The notes under the pieces: model-generated
What the model was told of the DNA's origin: nothing
Database searches by the model: none
Seen by the model: the letters and a program-made list of their open reading frames with translations, nothing else
Shown: piece by piece, positions 1 through 7,522 of the stretch
Numbering within the stretch: position 1 is the stretch's first letter
Layout: each line of letters begins with the position of its first letter
Assembly (NCBI GenBank): GCA_015229095.1
Contig: JADGCE010000028.1
Span: 1 to 22,296, forward strand
Reading direction: 5' to 3'
DNA length: 22,296 bases
Origin: Magnetococcales bacterium
GTDB taxonomy: Bacteria > Pseudomonadota > Magnetococcia > Magnetococcales > Magnetaquicoccaceae
Translations under genes and position numbers: made by a program

Positions 1-48
1 GGGAGGCGGAAAACCCTCTCCCCCAGCCAATCGCTTTTTACCATTACG

Positions 49-124
49 GGTCCAGGGGGATTATGCCCCTGGTGGGGTCCAGGGGCAAAGCCCCTGGCGG
101 GGTGTGAGGGAGAAGCCCCCACAC
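49..124. repeat. Cluster of REP-like palindromes downstream of the CNNM gene
   Basis: Three small inverted repeats lie back to back just past the stop codon of the minus-strand CNNM gene. Arms are CCAGGGG/CCCCTGG at 52-58 and 66-72, CCAGGGGC/GCCCCTGG at 79-86 and 90-97, and TGTGAGGG/CCCCCACA at 103-110 and 116-123 (one mismatch). The word GGGTCCAGGGG recurs here and in the hairpin at 9147-9179, so this looks like a dispersed family. No U-tract follows, so a classical intrinsic terminator is not supported. A role in 3' end stabilisation or Rho-associated termination is only inferred. Confidence 0.6.
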
Positions 125-125
125 G

Positions 126-1511
126 CTATCCATGCACTTCCTCTGTACTCTCCGCTCCAGGGGTGTCAACAACCAGGCTGCGGAATTTTACCTTGGTAAT
201 CCGATGATTATCCATATCCGTCACAGCCAGTTCCGCCGAGGGGATGGCGATCACCTCGCCGACTTTGGGAATCCGCCCCAGGGTATGGTAGATCAAGCCG
301 CCGATGGTGACAAAATCCGTTCTGCTGGGGAAAGAGTAGTGGAGCAGGGCCCCCAGATCTTCCATCCGCATGGAGGCATCGACGACATACTGGCCATCCT
401 CCAGCTTTTTGACCCGTCGGGTGCTGCTGGTGAACTCATCCTCATAGTCGCCAACAATCTCCTCCAGAATATCCTCCAGGGTGATAATCCCTTCGGTGCC
501 GCCATATTCATCGACCACGACGGCCATCTGCTGACGGGTGGATTTGAACTCTTTCAGCAGGTCGCTCATCATTTTGCTGTTGGGCACCATGTAGACGGGG
601 TGCACATGCTCACCGATGGGGCGTGACATCTCTCCGCTGTCCTGGGCACCCGCGAGGACGCTCAAGAGCTCTTTCATGGCCACATAGCCGACAATATTGT
701 CCAGATTGGTTTCATAAACGGGATAACGGGCGTGGGGCAATTCGCGGAATTTGCTCAGTGCCTCTGCCAGGGTGGTCTCGCGGGTAAAGGCCAGAATATC
801 GGTCCTGGGAACCATGGCGGCGCGCACACTGCGTCCGCCAAAATCCATGACGCTGTGGATCATTTTGGAATCTTCCGGATTGAAGATGCCGGCATCCTCA
901 CTGGCGGTGATGATGGTGCGAATCTCTTCGTGGGTCATGTTGAAATGTTCCCCATGGGAACCCACCAATCCCCCCTGCCCGACGCACCAGAGGAGCCAGT
1001 TGGAGGCACGTTTCATGGCCCAGATCACCGGCGTCCAGAAGATATACTGTATATCCACCGACCAGGCGACGGCCATGGCCAGGGGTTCCGCCTTGTGGAA
1101 GGCCAAAATTTTGGGGGCCAATTCCCCCCCCACCACGTGCAGGAAAGAGATGATGGCGAAAGCGATCAGGTAAGCCGACAGTTGTGCCCAGCGGGTCAAT
1201 TCGGGGCTTTGCCCGATGAGAGCGAACAGAGAGACAAACCAGGGGTCCATGATCTGCGCCAGGGTATCCATGCCAACGGCCCCCAACGCCAGGGAGACCA
1301 GGGTGATGCCGATCTGGGTCACCGAATAAAAGCGCTCGGGCTCCTGGTGCAGTTTTTGTACCCGCAGGGCCGACTTGCTGCCCTGTTCGGCCAGTTGGCG
1401 GATCTTGCTGCGGCGCGCTCCGGTGATGGCCACCTCTGCCCCGACAAAATAGGCATTTCCCATGATGAGGATCAGGATCAGGATCAGCTTCAGCCACAAA
1501 ATGGTTTCCAT
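126..1511 (-). CDS. CNNM/CorC (HlyC) family membrane protein with CBS pair
   Basis: A 461-residue inner-membrane protein of the CNNM/CorC family, whose members are linked to Mg2+/Co2+ transport or efflux; older annotations call them hemolysins. The order is standard: a DUF21 membrane domain at residues about 1-190 with hydrophobic segments near 4-27, 62-82, 110-128 and 145-165, the conserved GGELAPK motif at 128-134, a CBS pair at about 230-355 (MVPRTD, DEYGGT, LEDILEEIVGD), and a C-terminal CorC_HlyC domain at about 365-445. Length is normal and no key motif is missing. The start aligns residue for residue with the paralogue ending at 15144. A GAGGA lies about 15 nt upstream, so the ribosome site is weak. 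It lies 90 nt behind the TerD gene on the same strand and could be co-transcribed. The substrate ion cannot be read from the sequence. Confidence 0.93.
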   Translation of the reverse strand: METILWLKLILILILIMGNAYFVGAEVAITGARRSKIRQLAEQGSKSALRVQKLHQEPERFYSVTQIGITLVSLALGAVGMDTLAQIMDPWFVSLFALIGQSPELTRWAQLSAYLIAFAIISFLHVVGGELAPKILAFHKAEPLAMAVAWSVDIQYIFWTPVIWAMKRASNWLLWCVGQGGLVGSHGEHFNMTHEEIRTIITASEDAGIFNPEDSKMIHSVMDFGGRSVRAAMVPRTDILAFTRETTLAEALSKFRELPHARYPVYETNLDNIVGYVAMKELLSVLAGAQDSGEMSRPIGEHVHPVYMVPNSKMMSDLLKEFKSTRQQMAVVVDEYGGTEGIITLEDILEEIVGDYEDEFTSSTRRVKKLEDGQYVVDASMRMEDLGALLHYSFPSRTDFVTIGGLIYHTLGRIPKVGEVIAIPSAELAVTDMDNHRITKVKFRSLVVDTPGAESTEEVHG

Positions 1512-1601
1512 TGCTGTTTATCTATTTCCTCGTGCGTTTTTTTTCCGCTTCATTGCGGTTCCGGGAGAGAGGGAGGGTGCCGCCGCAGCGGCAGTTGTTC
1601 C

Positions 1602-2210
1602 CTAAAGATAATGTTGCTGAATGGTTTTCAGACACTGTTCCAACTTGGCATCCTTGGTGGGTTCGCCAATGGCGGCAAATTTCCACTGATTTTCGTGCCG
1701 ATACAGTCTGCCCATAATCATGGAGACATACCCCTTGAATTTGGGATCCTGGGCCACATTATAGGTAGCCAGTACGGAGTTGACCTGACCAGGGGTGCCT
1801 TCGTAGATGCGGATGGCGGCAAAGGGCACATCGCCGAAATCCTGGCCACGATAGCTGTTGAGAATGAAGACAATCTTGTCCGCATTGGGGGAGATGGCAT
1901 GCAGATGCAGGCTGATGACCTCATTGTCGAGGCCATCATCTCCATTCACATCACCGACGGTATCATCACCGCTGTGGGAGATGGCGCCGTCGGTGCTGTT
2001 CAGTTTGCCAAAATAGACCACATCCAGCAGTTGGCCGCTCTGGTCATAAATGCCACAACTGCCGTCCAGATCCACGGCTGTTTTTTTGACGCCACCGAAA
2101 AAGCCCCGGGACTCTATGGCCCCCCAGTTCAGACCGACACAGACGCGCTGAAGAGGAATACCATTTTTTTCCAGGCTGATTTTTTGTCCCTTCACCAGAG
2201 AGATGGCCAT
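1602..2210 (-). CDS. TerD-family protein
   Basis: A 202-residue cytoplasmic protein of the TerD/TerZ/CABP family. It starts with the family-typical short strand ending in KGQKISL and carries VDLDGS, YFGKLNSTDGAISHSGDD, an acidic calcium-binding-like stretch GDDTVGDVNGDDGLDNE, and the core block NADKIVFILNSY. Family members bind Ca2+ and occur in tellurite-resistance and stress operons, but no terA, terB, terC or terE gene is adjacent, so resistance should not be assumed. The start is preceded by GGGG and a run of eight A on the minus strand, a modest ribosome site. It is divergent from the coiled-coil/cyclase cluster, with 304 nt between them. The family call is strong; the physiological role is unknown. 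Confidence 0.88.
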   Translation of the reverse strand: MAISLVKGQKISLEKNGIPLQRVCVGLNWGAIESRGFFGGVKKTAVDLDGSCGIYDQSGQLLDVVYFGKLNSTDGAISHSGDDTVGDVNGDDGLDNEVISLHLHAISPNADKIVFILNSYRGQDFGDVPFAAIRIYEGTPGQVNSVLATYNVAQDPKFKGYVSMIMGRLYRHENQWKFAAIGEPTKDAKLEQCLKTIQQHYL

Positions 2211-2514
2211 TTTTTTTACCCCGTAGCAGAGTTGGTTTCAGCAGACAAGCGCACTCCATGCACACCGACCTACAGCTTTCCCGAAGAGCATGCTACTGGA
2301 AACCCATCGGATCGGCAAGGGAAATAGCGGCATCTCTCCCCCCCATGCCTGTCTGCGAGGCAGCCGCATGGGAAAGAACGATGTGCCTTGCCGGGCTGAG
2401 CCATCCCTTGGCAATGGGTGTTGCCATCTGCTAGCATAATCCGATGCTGGAAAGCGTGCTGTTATCAGCCTTTCCAAGGCGGCAACCATCCCTTTCGGAG
2501 AGCGGCAGGAGATC
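2211..2514. other. Divergent intergenic region (terD-like / coiled-coil gene)
   Basis: No gene is supported here. The region holds an inverted repeat, CCCATGC at 2342-2348 and GCATGGG at 2366-2372 with an inner CTGC/GCAG stem, and a candidate plus-strand promoter at 2408-2437. GGCAA/TTGCC at 2411-2425 forms another short dyad between the promoter boxes. Confidence 0.5.
2408..2437 (+). promoter_or_regulatory. Candidate sigma-70 promoter of the coiled-coil/cyclase/PilZ cluster
   Basis: TTGGCA at 2408-2413 and TAGCAT at 2432-2437 are separated by 18 nt, giving a predicted start near 2444 and a leader of about 70 nt before the ATG at 2515. The -35 matches the consensus in five of six positions, the -10 in four. 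Pattern match only. Confidence 0.4.
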
Positions 2515-3603
2515 ATGCACACCCCGACCACAGGCTCTGCATCGGGCACGCTCCGCGCGTCGGAGCAGGAGATCGCTCTGTTGCAGCAGACGGTGGGGGC
2601 CATGCGCGAGCAGCTGGAGGAGATGGCCTACAGCAAACGTCGGGAGATTCAGGAGGCCTTTGCCGCCACCCATGGGGAGATTACCCTGCTGCAGCGCACG
2701 GTGGCCGCTGTGCGGGATGAAATGGAGGCCGTCCGCCACGAAAAAAACAGCGGCATACAGGGGGTTGTTGCTGATTTTTCCATGGAAATCGACGGGTTCA
2801 AGGCCGCCATCCTGGCCATGCGGGAGAGTCTGGACGATCTCCAATATCAAAAAAACCGCCGTGTTCAGGAGGCGATCGCGGAGGGTCAGATGGAGGCCCG
2901 GCAGCTGCACAGCACCATCACCGTCCAACGGGAGGAGATGGATCGCCTCGTTTTTGAAAAACGCCAGGCCGTGCAGGCCGAGGTCAGCCTCGCGCAGCAG
3001 GAGGCCACCCTTCTCCAGGAAACCATCATCGCCCTGCGGGGGGAGATGGAAAATCTCCGCTTTTCCGGGGCGAAGGCCCTCCAGGAGGTGGAGAGCCGCG
3101 CCCAGCAGGAGATGGAACAGTTCAAGGAGACCATCCGGGTGCTGCGGGGGCAGATGGAGGAGACGCACCACGAAAAGAGCCGTGCCATTCAGGCTTTGGA
3201 GCTTAAATCCGCCCAGGAGATGGCTCAGGCGCAGCAAACCGTGACCGCCCTGCGGGAGCAAATGGAGGCATTGCACCACGCACAGAGTCGCGCCCTGCAG
3301 GATCGGGAACTCAAGGCTGCACAAGAGCGGGAACAGATGCAGCAGACGGTGGTCGCCCTGCGGGCGCAACTGGAGGAGCTGCGCCACGAAAAAGCCCGTG
3401 CCCTCCAGGCGGTGGAGGCGCAGGCAGCCCAGGAGGTCGGACAGTTACAGCACACCATCGCCGCCCTGCGGGAGGAGACGGAGCGCGTGCGTCGGGGGTG
3501 CGAGGAGAGATTGGAAGCCAACCGGCAGGCGGCCCACAGCGAGCAACAGGAGCTGCAACGTACCATCCGCCTTCTCAGGGATATCATGGAGCAACACAAA
3601 TGA
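2515..3603 (+). CDS. Coiled-coil protein of nine phased 36-residue repeats
   Basis: A 362-residue protein of no family I recognise. After a 17-residue leader, residues 18-341 divide without a gap into nine units of exactly 36 residues, and residues 342-362 are the first 21 residues of a tenth. The unit pattern is roughly QE...LQ.TI.ALRE.ME.LRHEK.RA.Q, then a variable Ala/Glu-rich end. Almost all of it should be a continuous alpha helix; 36 residues fit ten turns at 3.6 per turn (7+11+7+11), which differs from a plain heptad coil. There is no signal peptide or membrane segment, so it is probably cytoplasmic. GGAG lies close to the ATG. Its TGA overlaps the ATG of the adenylate cyclase gene (ATGA at 3600-3603), which suggests translational coupling and a shared function. 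A scaffold or regulator of the cyclase is inference only. Confidence 0.85.
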   Translation: MHTPTTGSASGTLRASEQEIALLQQTVGAMREQLEEMAYSKRREIQEAFAATHGEITLLQRTVAAVRDEMEAVRHEKNSGIQGVVADFSMEIDGFKAAILAMRESLDDLQYQKNRRVQEAIAEGQMEARQLHSTITVQREEMDRLVFEKRQAVQAEVSLAQQEATLLQETIIALRGEMENLRFSGAKALQEVESRAQQEMEQFKETIRVLRGQMEETHHEKSRAIQALELKSAQEMAQAQQTVTALREQMEALHHAQSRALQDRELKAAQEREQMQQTVVALRAQLEELRHEKARALQAVEAQAAQEVGQLQHTIAALREETERVRRGCEERLEANRQAAHSEQQELQRTIRLLRDIMEQHK

Positions 3604-5903
3604 GCATAACCACCCAGGGCGGCACCCATTCGGGTCAGGGGGGGGCCGCCGCCTCCGGTTTTCAAGGACAGCAGCAGTTGGACCAGATGCAAATGCTGCT
3701 CACAATTTCCCGGCAGGTGGCCTCCACCGAGACGCTGGAAGAGATGCTGCGGACGATTGTGGAGATTGCCAACGAGCAGACCGGTTCGACCCGGGGTTCC
3801 ATCTTTTTGAACGATCCGCAGACCGGCGAGCTCTACTCCCGCTATGCGCAGGGCGATGTCAGACGGGAAATCCGCATTCTCAATGACAAAGGGGTGGTTG
3901 GCCATGTCTTCAAGAGCGGCAAAGGTGTGATCATCGACGATGCCTATGCCGATGCGCGCTTTGAGCAATCCATCGACCGGGACACCGGTTTCAAGACGGA
4001 AAGCATTCTCTGCGCCCCGATCCGGACGGCGCGCTCTGAGATTATCGGCGTTATCCAACTCCTGAACAAAAAAGAGGGTAGCTACAACGAGGAGGATTTA
4101 AAACTGCTGGAGGCCATGACCACCCAGGCGGCCATCACCCTGCACAGCGCGCAAAAGTTGGAGCGGTTGCGGGCAGAGCGGGATCAGGAGATGGCGTTTC
4201 TGGATGTGGTGGCGGATATCACTTCGGAAATCGACATCGATACCCTGCTGCAAAAGGTGATCCGGGAGGCCACCACCCTGCTCAAGGCAGACCGGGGCAC
4301 CCTGTTTCTCAACGATGAAAAGAGCAATGAGCTCTTTTCCCGGGTGGCCATGGGCGCCTCCATCGGTGAGATTCGTCTGCCCAACCATGTCGGCATCGCC
4401 GGAGCGGTCTTCAAGTCGGGCAAGACCATCAACATTCCCTATGCCTATGCCGATCTGCGTTTCAATCCCGCCTTTGACAAAAAAACCGGCTATTTTACCC
4501 GCTCTATCCTCTGTGTGCCGGTGGTCAACAAAATGGGCAAAACCATCGGTGTCACCCAGGTGCTGAACAAAAAAGGCGGTGTTTTTACCCAGGAGGATGA
4601 ATCCCGCCTCAAGGCGTTCACCGCCCAGGTCGCCATCGGCCTGGAGAATGCCAAGCTGTTTGAAGATGTGCAAAACATGAAAAACTACAACGAGAGCATG
4701 CTGGAAAGCATGAGCAACGGGGTGATCACCCTCAACGAGGAAAATAGGGTGGTGACCTGCAATGCGGCCGGTCTGCGCATTCTCGGTGTCACCGCCCAGG
4801 AGATCATCAAGGTGCCCGCCCAGGAATTTTTTTCCGGTGAAAACAGCTGGATTTTCGACAAGCTGGTCAAACTGGCGGACTCTCATGAGGGGGATACCCT
4901 GATGGATGTGGATATTCTCTGCGCGGGCAAGGCCACGGCCGTCAACCTCACCTTTTTGCCGCTGCTCAGCACCGACCGGAAACAGTTGGGTTCCATGATT
5001 CTGGTGGAGGATATCAGCAACGAAAAGCGGATGAAGTCCACCATGTCCCGCTACATGGATGCCGGCATTGCCGATCAGCTCATGGAGGGGGGGGAGGATC
5101 TGCTGGGGGGGCGCAGCCTGACCGCCACGATTTTGTTTACCGATATTCGCAGCTTTACCACCCTGACCGAATCCCTGGGCCCCCAGGGCACGGTGCAACT
5201 CCTGAACGAATATTTTACCATCATGGTGGATTGCATCCAAAAAGAGGGGGGGATGCTGGACAAGTTTATCGGCGATGCCATGATGGCCGGTTTTGGCCTG
5301 CCCATTGCCCATGCCGATGATGAGGATCGGGCCCTGCGCACCGCCATCGACATGATCGTCCGGTTGGATGAGTTCAACCGCCAGCGGGCGAGCAAGGGCA
5401 TGATGCCGGTCAAAATGGGGATCGGCATCAACACGGATACCGTGGTATCGGGCAACATCGGCTCTCCCAAGCGCATGGATTACACCATGATCGGCGATGG
5501 GGTCAATCTGGCCGCCCGGCTGGAGAGTGCCTGCAAACAATATTATGCGCAAATTCTGGTCAGTGAAAACACCATCAAACGGCTGAAGGGCACCTACCGG
5601 TTACGGGATATCGATCTGGTGGTGGTCAAGGGCAAAACCCAGCCGGTGGGGGTGTACGAGGTGTTGGATTATCATACCCCGGAGAGTTTTCCCAACCTGA
5701 TGGAGGTGGTCAACCATTTTGGCAATGGCATCCAGCACTATCGGGGGGGGCGCTTTGAGCCGGCCATCCAGGCCTTTCAGGAGGCACTGAGACGCAATCC
5801 TGCCGATAAACTCAGCGAAATGTATATCGATCGTTGCAACACCCTGATCGCCCACCCCCCCGGAGACAACTGGGATGGTGTGTGGGTCATGACCTCCAAA
5901 TAG
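3600..5903 (+). CDS. GAF-GAF-PAS class III adenylate cyclase
   Basis: A 767-residue soluble cyclase predicted to make cAMP from ATP. Domains: GAF1 about 30-185, GAF2 about 205-355, PAS about 365-485, cyclase about 500-690, then a helical tail ending in a WDGV motif. Catalytic residues are complete: metal Asp515 and Asp559, adenine-selecting Lys555 and Asp627, transition-state Asn636 and Arg640. GAF2 has a full NKFDE motif (N323, K324, F329, D333, E334), the hallmark of cyclic-nucleotide-binding GAF domains; in GAF1 it is degenerate (Y162, L167). The order matches cyanobacterial CyaB1/CyaB2 cyclases, which are activated by cAMP through a GAF domain, so positive autoregulation is likely but inferred. 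I chose the ATG at 3600 (GGAG about 8 nt upstream, ATGA overlap with the coiled-coil gene) over an in-frame ATG at 3498, which would lie inside that gene. Confidence 0.92.
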   Translation: MSITTQGGTHSGQGGAAASGFQGQQQLDQMQMLLTISRQVASTETLEEMLRTIVEIANEQTGSTRGSIFLNDPQTGELYSRYAQGDVRREIRILNDKGVVGHVFKSGKGVIIDDAYADARFEQSIDRDTGFKTESILCAPIRTARSEIIGVIQLLNKKEGSYNEEDLKLLEAMTTQAAITLHSAQKLERLRAERDQEMAFLDVVADITSEIDIDTLLQKVIREATTLLKADRGTLFLNDEKSNELFSRVAMGASIGEIRLPNHVGIAGAVFKSGKTINIPYAYADLRFNPAFDKKTGYFTRSILCVPVVNKMGKTIGVTQVLNKKGGVFTQEDESRLKAFTAQVAIGLENAKLFEDVQNMKNYNESMLESMSNGVITLNEENRVVTCNAAGLRILGVTAQEIIKVPAQEFFSGENSWIFDKLVKLADSHEGDTLMDVDILCAGKATAVNLTFLPLLSTDRKQLGSMILVEDISNEKRMKSTMSRYMDAGIADQLMEGGEDLLGGRSLTATILFTDIRSFTTLTESLGPQGTVQLLNEYFTIMVDCIQKEGGMLDKFIGDAMMAGFGLPIAHADDEDRALRTAIDMIVRLDEFNRQRASKGMMPVKMGIGINTDTVVSGNIGSPKRMDYTMIGDGVNLAARLESACKQYYAQILVSENTIKRLKGTYRLRDIDLVVVKGKTQPVGVYEVLDYHTPESFPNLMEVVNHFGNGIQHYRGGRFEPAIQAFQEALRRNPADKLSEMYIDRCNTLIAHPPGDNWDGVWVMTSK

Positions 5904-5927
5904 GCAAGCACGACGGGAAAGAAAACC

Positions 5928-6377
5928 ATGGAAAACCAGCCGATCCAAACGCCCCACGATCTGTATGATGCCTTGCTGGAACTGTTGGTCCGAGCCAGAG
6001 AGGGGGGGTTGTCCGCCGATCTGATTCAGATATTGTTCGCCGCCGTGGAGAGGGTGATGCTGTTGTCCAAACGGGAGGAGGGCAGCTCAGCCGCAGGGGA
6101 GGGGGACAACCGCCAGCACTTTCGCCTGGTGGCCAATGTGCGCGGAACCTTGATCATCGACGGGGCGCGGACGCCGGTGCTTATCCAGGATATCAGCCCC
6201 CAGGGTTTTGGGGTGCAGAGCACCCTGGCGGTACGGGCCAACACCACCCTGTTGTTGGAGGCACCGGCCAGTGGGGGAGGGACGGACATTTTTTCCTGTT
6301 TTGTCAGCTACAGCAAACGCAACGACAACGGCTTTTTGCTGGGGTTGCGGATCGTCGACATGCTGCCCCGTTTTTGA
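5928..6377 (+). CDS. PilZ-domain protein
   Basis: A 149-residue protein with an N-terminal helical part (residues 1-55) and a C-terminal PilZ beta-barrel (about 60-145). Both c-di-GMP-binding signatures are visible: RxxxR as R62-Q-H-F-R66, and D/NxSxxG as D88-I-S90-P-Q-G93. It should therefore bind c-di-GMP and act as an effector, but the target is unknown. It starts 24 nt after the cyclase stop on the same strand with a purine-rich GGGAAAGA ahead of the ATG, so it is probably in the same operon. This would place a c-di-GMP receptor beside a cAMP-producing enzyme. No transmembrane segment is seen. Confidence 0.85.
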   Translation: MENQPIQTPHDLYDALLELLVRAREGGLSADLIQILFAAVERVMLLSKREEGSSAAGEGDNRQHFRLVANVRGTLIIDGARTPVLIQDISPQGFGVQSTLAVRANTTLLLEAPASGGGTDIFSCFVSYSKRNDNGFLLGLRIVDMLPRF

Positions 6378-6545
6378 ACCCCCGTCTGTGATCTTCCCCA
6401 CCCATGCCCAACCGATCCAGCCGGCAAACATCCCTGCCAGACAGTCACCGTCACCGATCCCCCTCCAGGGTGATGCCCTTTCCGTTCTCCCCCCTGCCGG
6501 ATGGCCCGGTGCACTGCCAGGGGCCATGCAACGGGTGAAACAAAA

Positions 6546-6580
6546 AACCGATGGCAATGACCATGAAGATCCGGTATAGT
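6546..6580 (+). promoter_or_regulatory. Conserved 35-bp upstream block with TATAGT -10 (copy 1)
   Basis: This 35-bp block aligns without gaps to 7447-7481 ahead of the second DUF1640-like gene, sharing AACCG at its left end, GCAATG in the middle and TATAGT at its right end. TATAGT at 6575-6580 with ATGGCA at 6551-6556 (18 nt apart) resembles a sigma-70 promoter. A start near 6587 favours translation from the ATG at 6613 rather than 6598. Confidence 0.45.
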
Positions 6581-6612
6581 CCGGGGAGCTTCCAACCATG
6601 GAGAAAGTCACC

Positions 6613-7263
6613 ATGAGCACAACAGCCACCAGCGCAGAAAGCGGGTATAAGGGTGCATCGTTCGTGTTCGATTCGTATGCCTACGTTCGCCGTTTGCGTG
6701 ATGCAGGGATGGACGAACAGCAGGCTGCCATCCAGGCAGAAACATTCATGGCCCTGGCGGAAGATCGGCTTGCCACCAAGCAGGATGTCGCCGAACTGAA
6801 GCGGGATATTGCAGAATCGAATGTACGTATCGCCACGGATGTCGCCGAACTGAAGCGGGATATTGCAGAATCGAATGTACGTATCGCCACAGTGGAAGCC
6901 AGTCTCAAACGGGACATTGAAGCCACCAAGGCGGAACTCAAGCGGGACATTGAAACCACCAAGGCGGAACTCAAGCGGGACATTGAAACCACCAAGGCGG
7001 AACTCAAGCGGGACATTGAAACCACCAAGGCGGAATTGCAAAAGGATATTGCGTTGGCCAGGGTAACAACCATCCAATGGACGGCAGGCATGTTCGCGGC
7101 ACAGACGGCCTTGATCATCGGTGCCATGTTCGCTGTCATGAGGACAAACCAGCCTCCTGCACAACCGCCCGTTTACCAGCCCCCTGCACAGGAAATGCGT
7201 CTACCTCTCCCGCCCCCTGCGCTCTCGGCTCCTCCTTCGGCCCCAACCGCACCAACACGTTGA
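6613..7263 (+). CDS. DUF1640-like coiled-coil protein with C-terminal membrane anchor
   Basis: A 216-residue protein. Residues about 19-43 (FDSYAYVRRLRDAGMDEQQA) resemble the DUF1640/CCDC90-like N-terminal helix, also present in the next gene. A repetitive coiled coil follows: two 18-residue units (residues 58-93, DVAELKRDIAESNVRIAT) and five 11-residue units (about 96-150, AELKRDIETTK type). One membrane helix at about 154-176 and a Pro-rich tail (179-216) finish it. I chose the ATG at 6613 because GGAG lies 9 nt upstream, the protein then starts MSTT like its neighbour, and the upstream TATAGT box would leave almost no leader for the in-frame ATG at 6598. It is probably a membrane-tethered oligomer; the function is unknown. 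The exact DNA repeats suggest the coil length can vary. Confidence 0.8.
   Translation: MSTTATSAESGYKGASFVFDSYAYVRRLRDAGMDEQQAAIQAETFMALAEDRLATKQDVAELKRDIAESNVRIATDVAELKRDIAESNVRIATVEASLKRDIEATKAELKRDIETTKAELKRDIETTKAELKRDIETTKAELQKDIALARVTTIQWTAGMFAAQTALIIGAMFAVMRTNQPPAQPPVYQPPAQEMRLPLPPPALSAPPSAPTAPTR
6784..7062 (+). repeat. Intragenic tandem repeats, 54-bp and 33-bp units
   Basis: Within the first DUF1640-like gene a 54-bp unit occurs twice (6784-6837, 6838-6891). A 33-bp unit then occurs five times (6898, 6931, 6964, 6997, 7030), of which the copies at 6931, 6964 and 6997 are identical and the outer two diverged. All units are multiples of three, so copy-number change keeps the frame. The units are contiguous with no spacers, so this is not a CRISPR array. 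Confidence 0.92.
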
Positions 7264-7446
7264 CAAAACCCCTGTTTCCGCCCCCATGTGCGTTTTTGCT
7301 GGGGATTCACCCCCTGGCGAGCGCGTTCACCCTTGTGGATTTTCGTAGTGACCGTTCAGAAATGTGCACAACAGATATCCATATGGTTTTGCACAGATCT
7401 TTTCCATCCTTGCCTGTAGGGCACTACGTGCTTCCAGGGAGCAGGA

Positions 7447-7481
7447 AACCGGTAGCAATGTCCGAGGAGGTACGATATAGT
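7447..7481 (+). promoter_or_regulatory. Conserved 35-bp upstream block with TATAGT -10 (copy 2)
   Basis: Gapless counterpart of the block at 6546-6580, ending in TATAGT at 7476-7481. A predicted start near 7488 gives a leader of about 35 nt. The -35 region (GTAGCA at 7452-7457) is weak, so an activator may be needed or the conserved GCAATG may be the functional site. Confidence 0.42.
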
Positions 7482-7522
7482 GCGAAAAGGTTCGGGAGGG
7501 TCCACCCTGGGAGGATACCATC

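Noticed and set aside
732..2327. 531-codon plus-strand open frame
   Set aside because: It runs antisense across the CNNM and TerD genes, and its translation is low-complexity with no family resemblance.
2431..3387. 318-codon minus-strand frame rich in Leu/His repeats, looking like a leucine-rich repeat protein
   Set aside because: It is the antisense mirror of the 36-residue coiled-coil repeats; the periodicity is inherited from the real gene.
6931..7029. Short direct repeats suggestive of a CRISPR array
   Set aside because: The 33-bp units are contiguous, have no spacers and are in-frame codons of a coiled coil.
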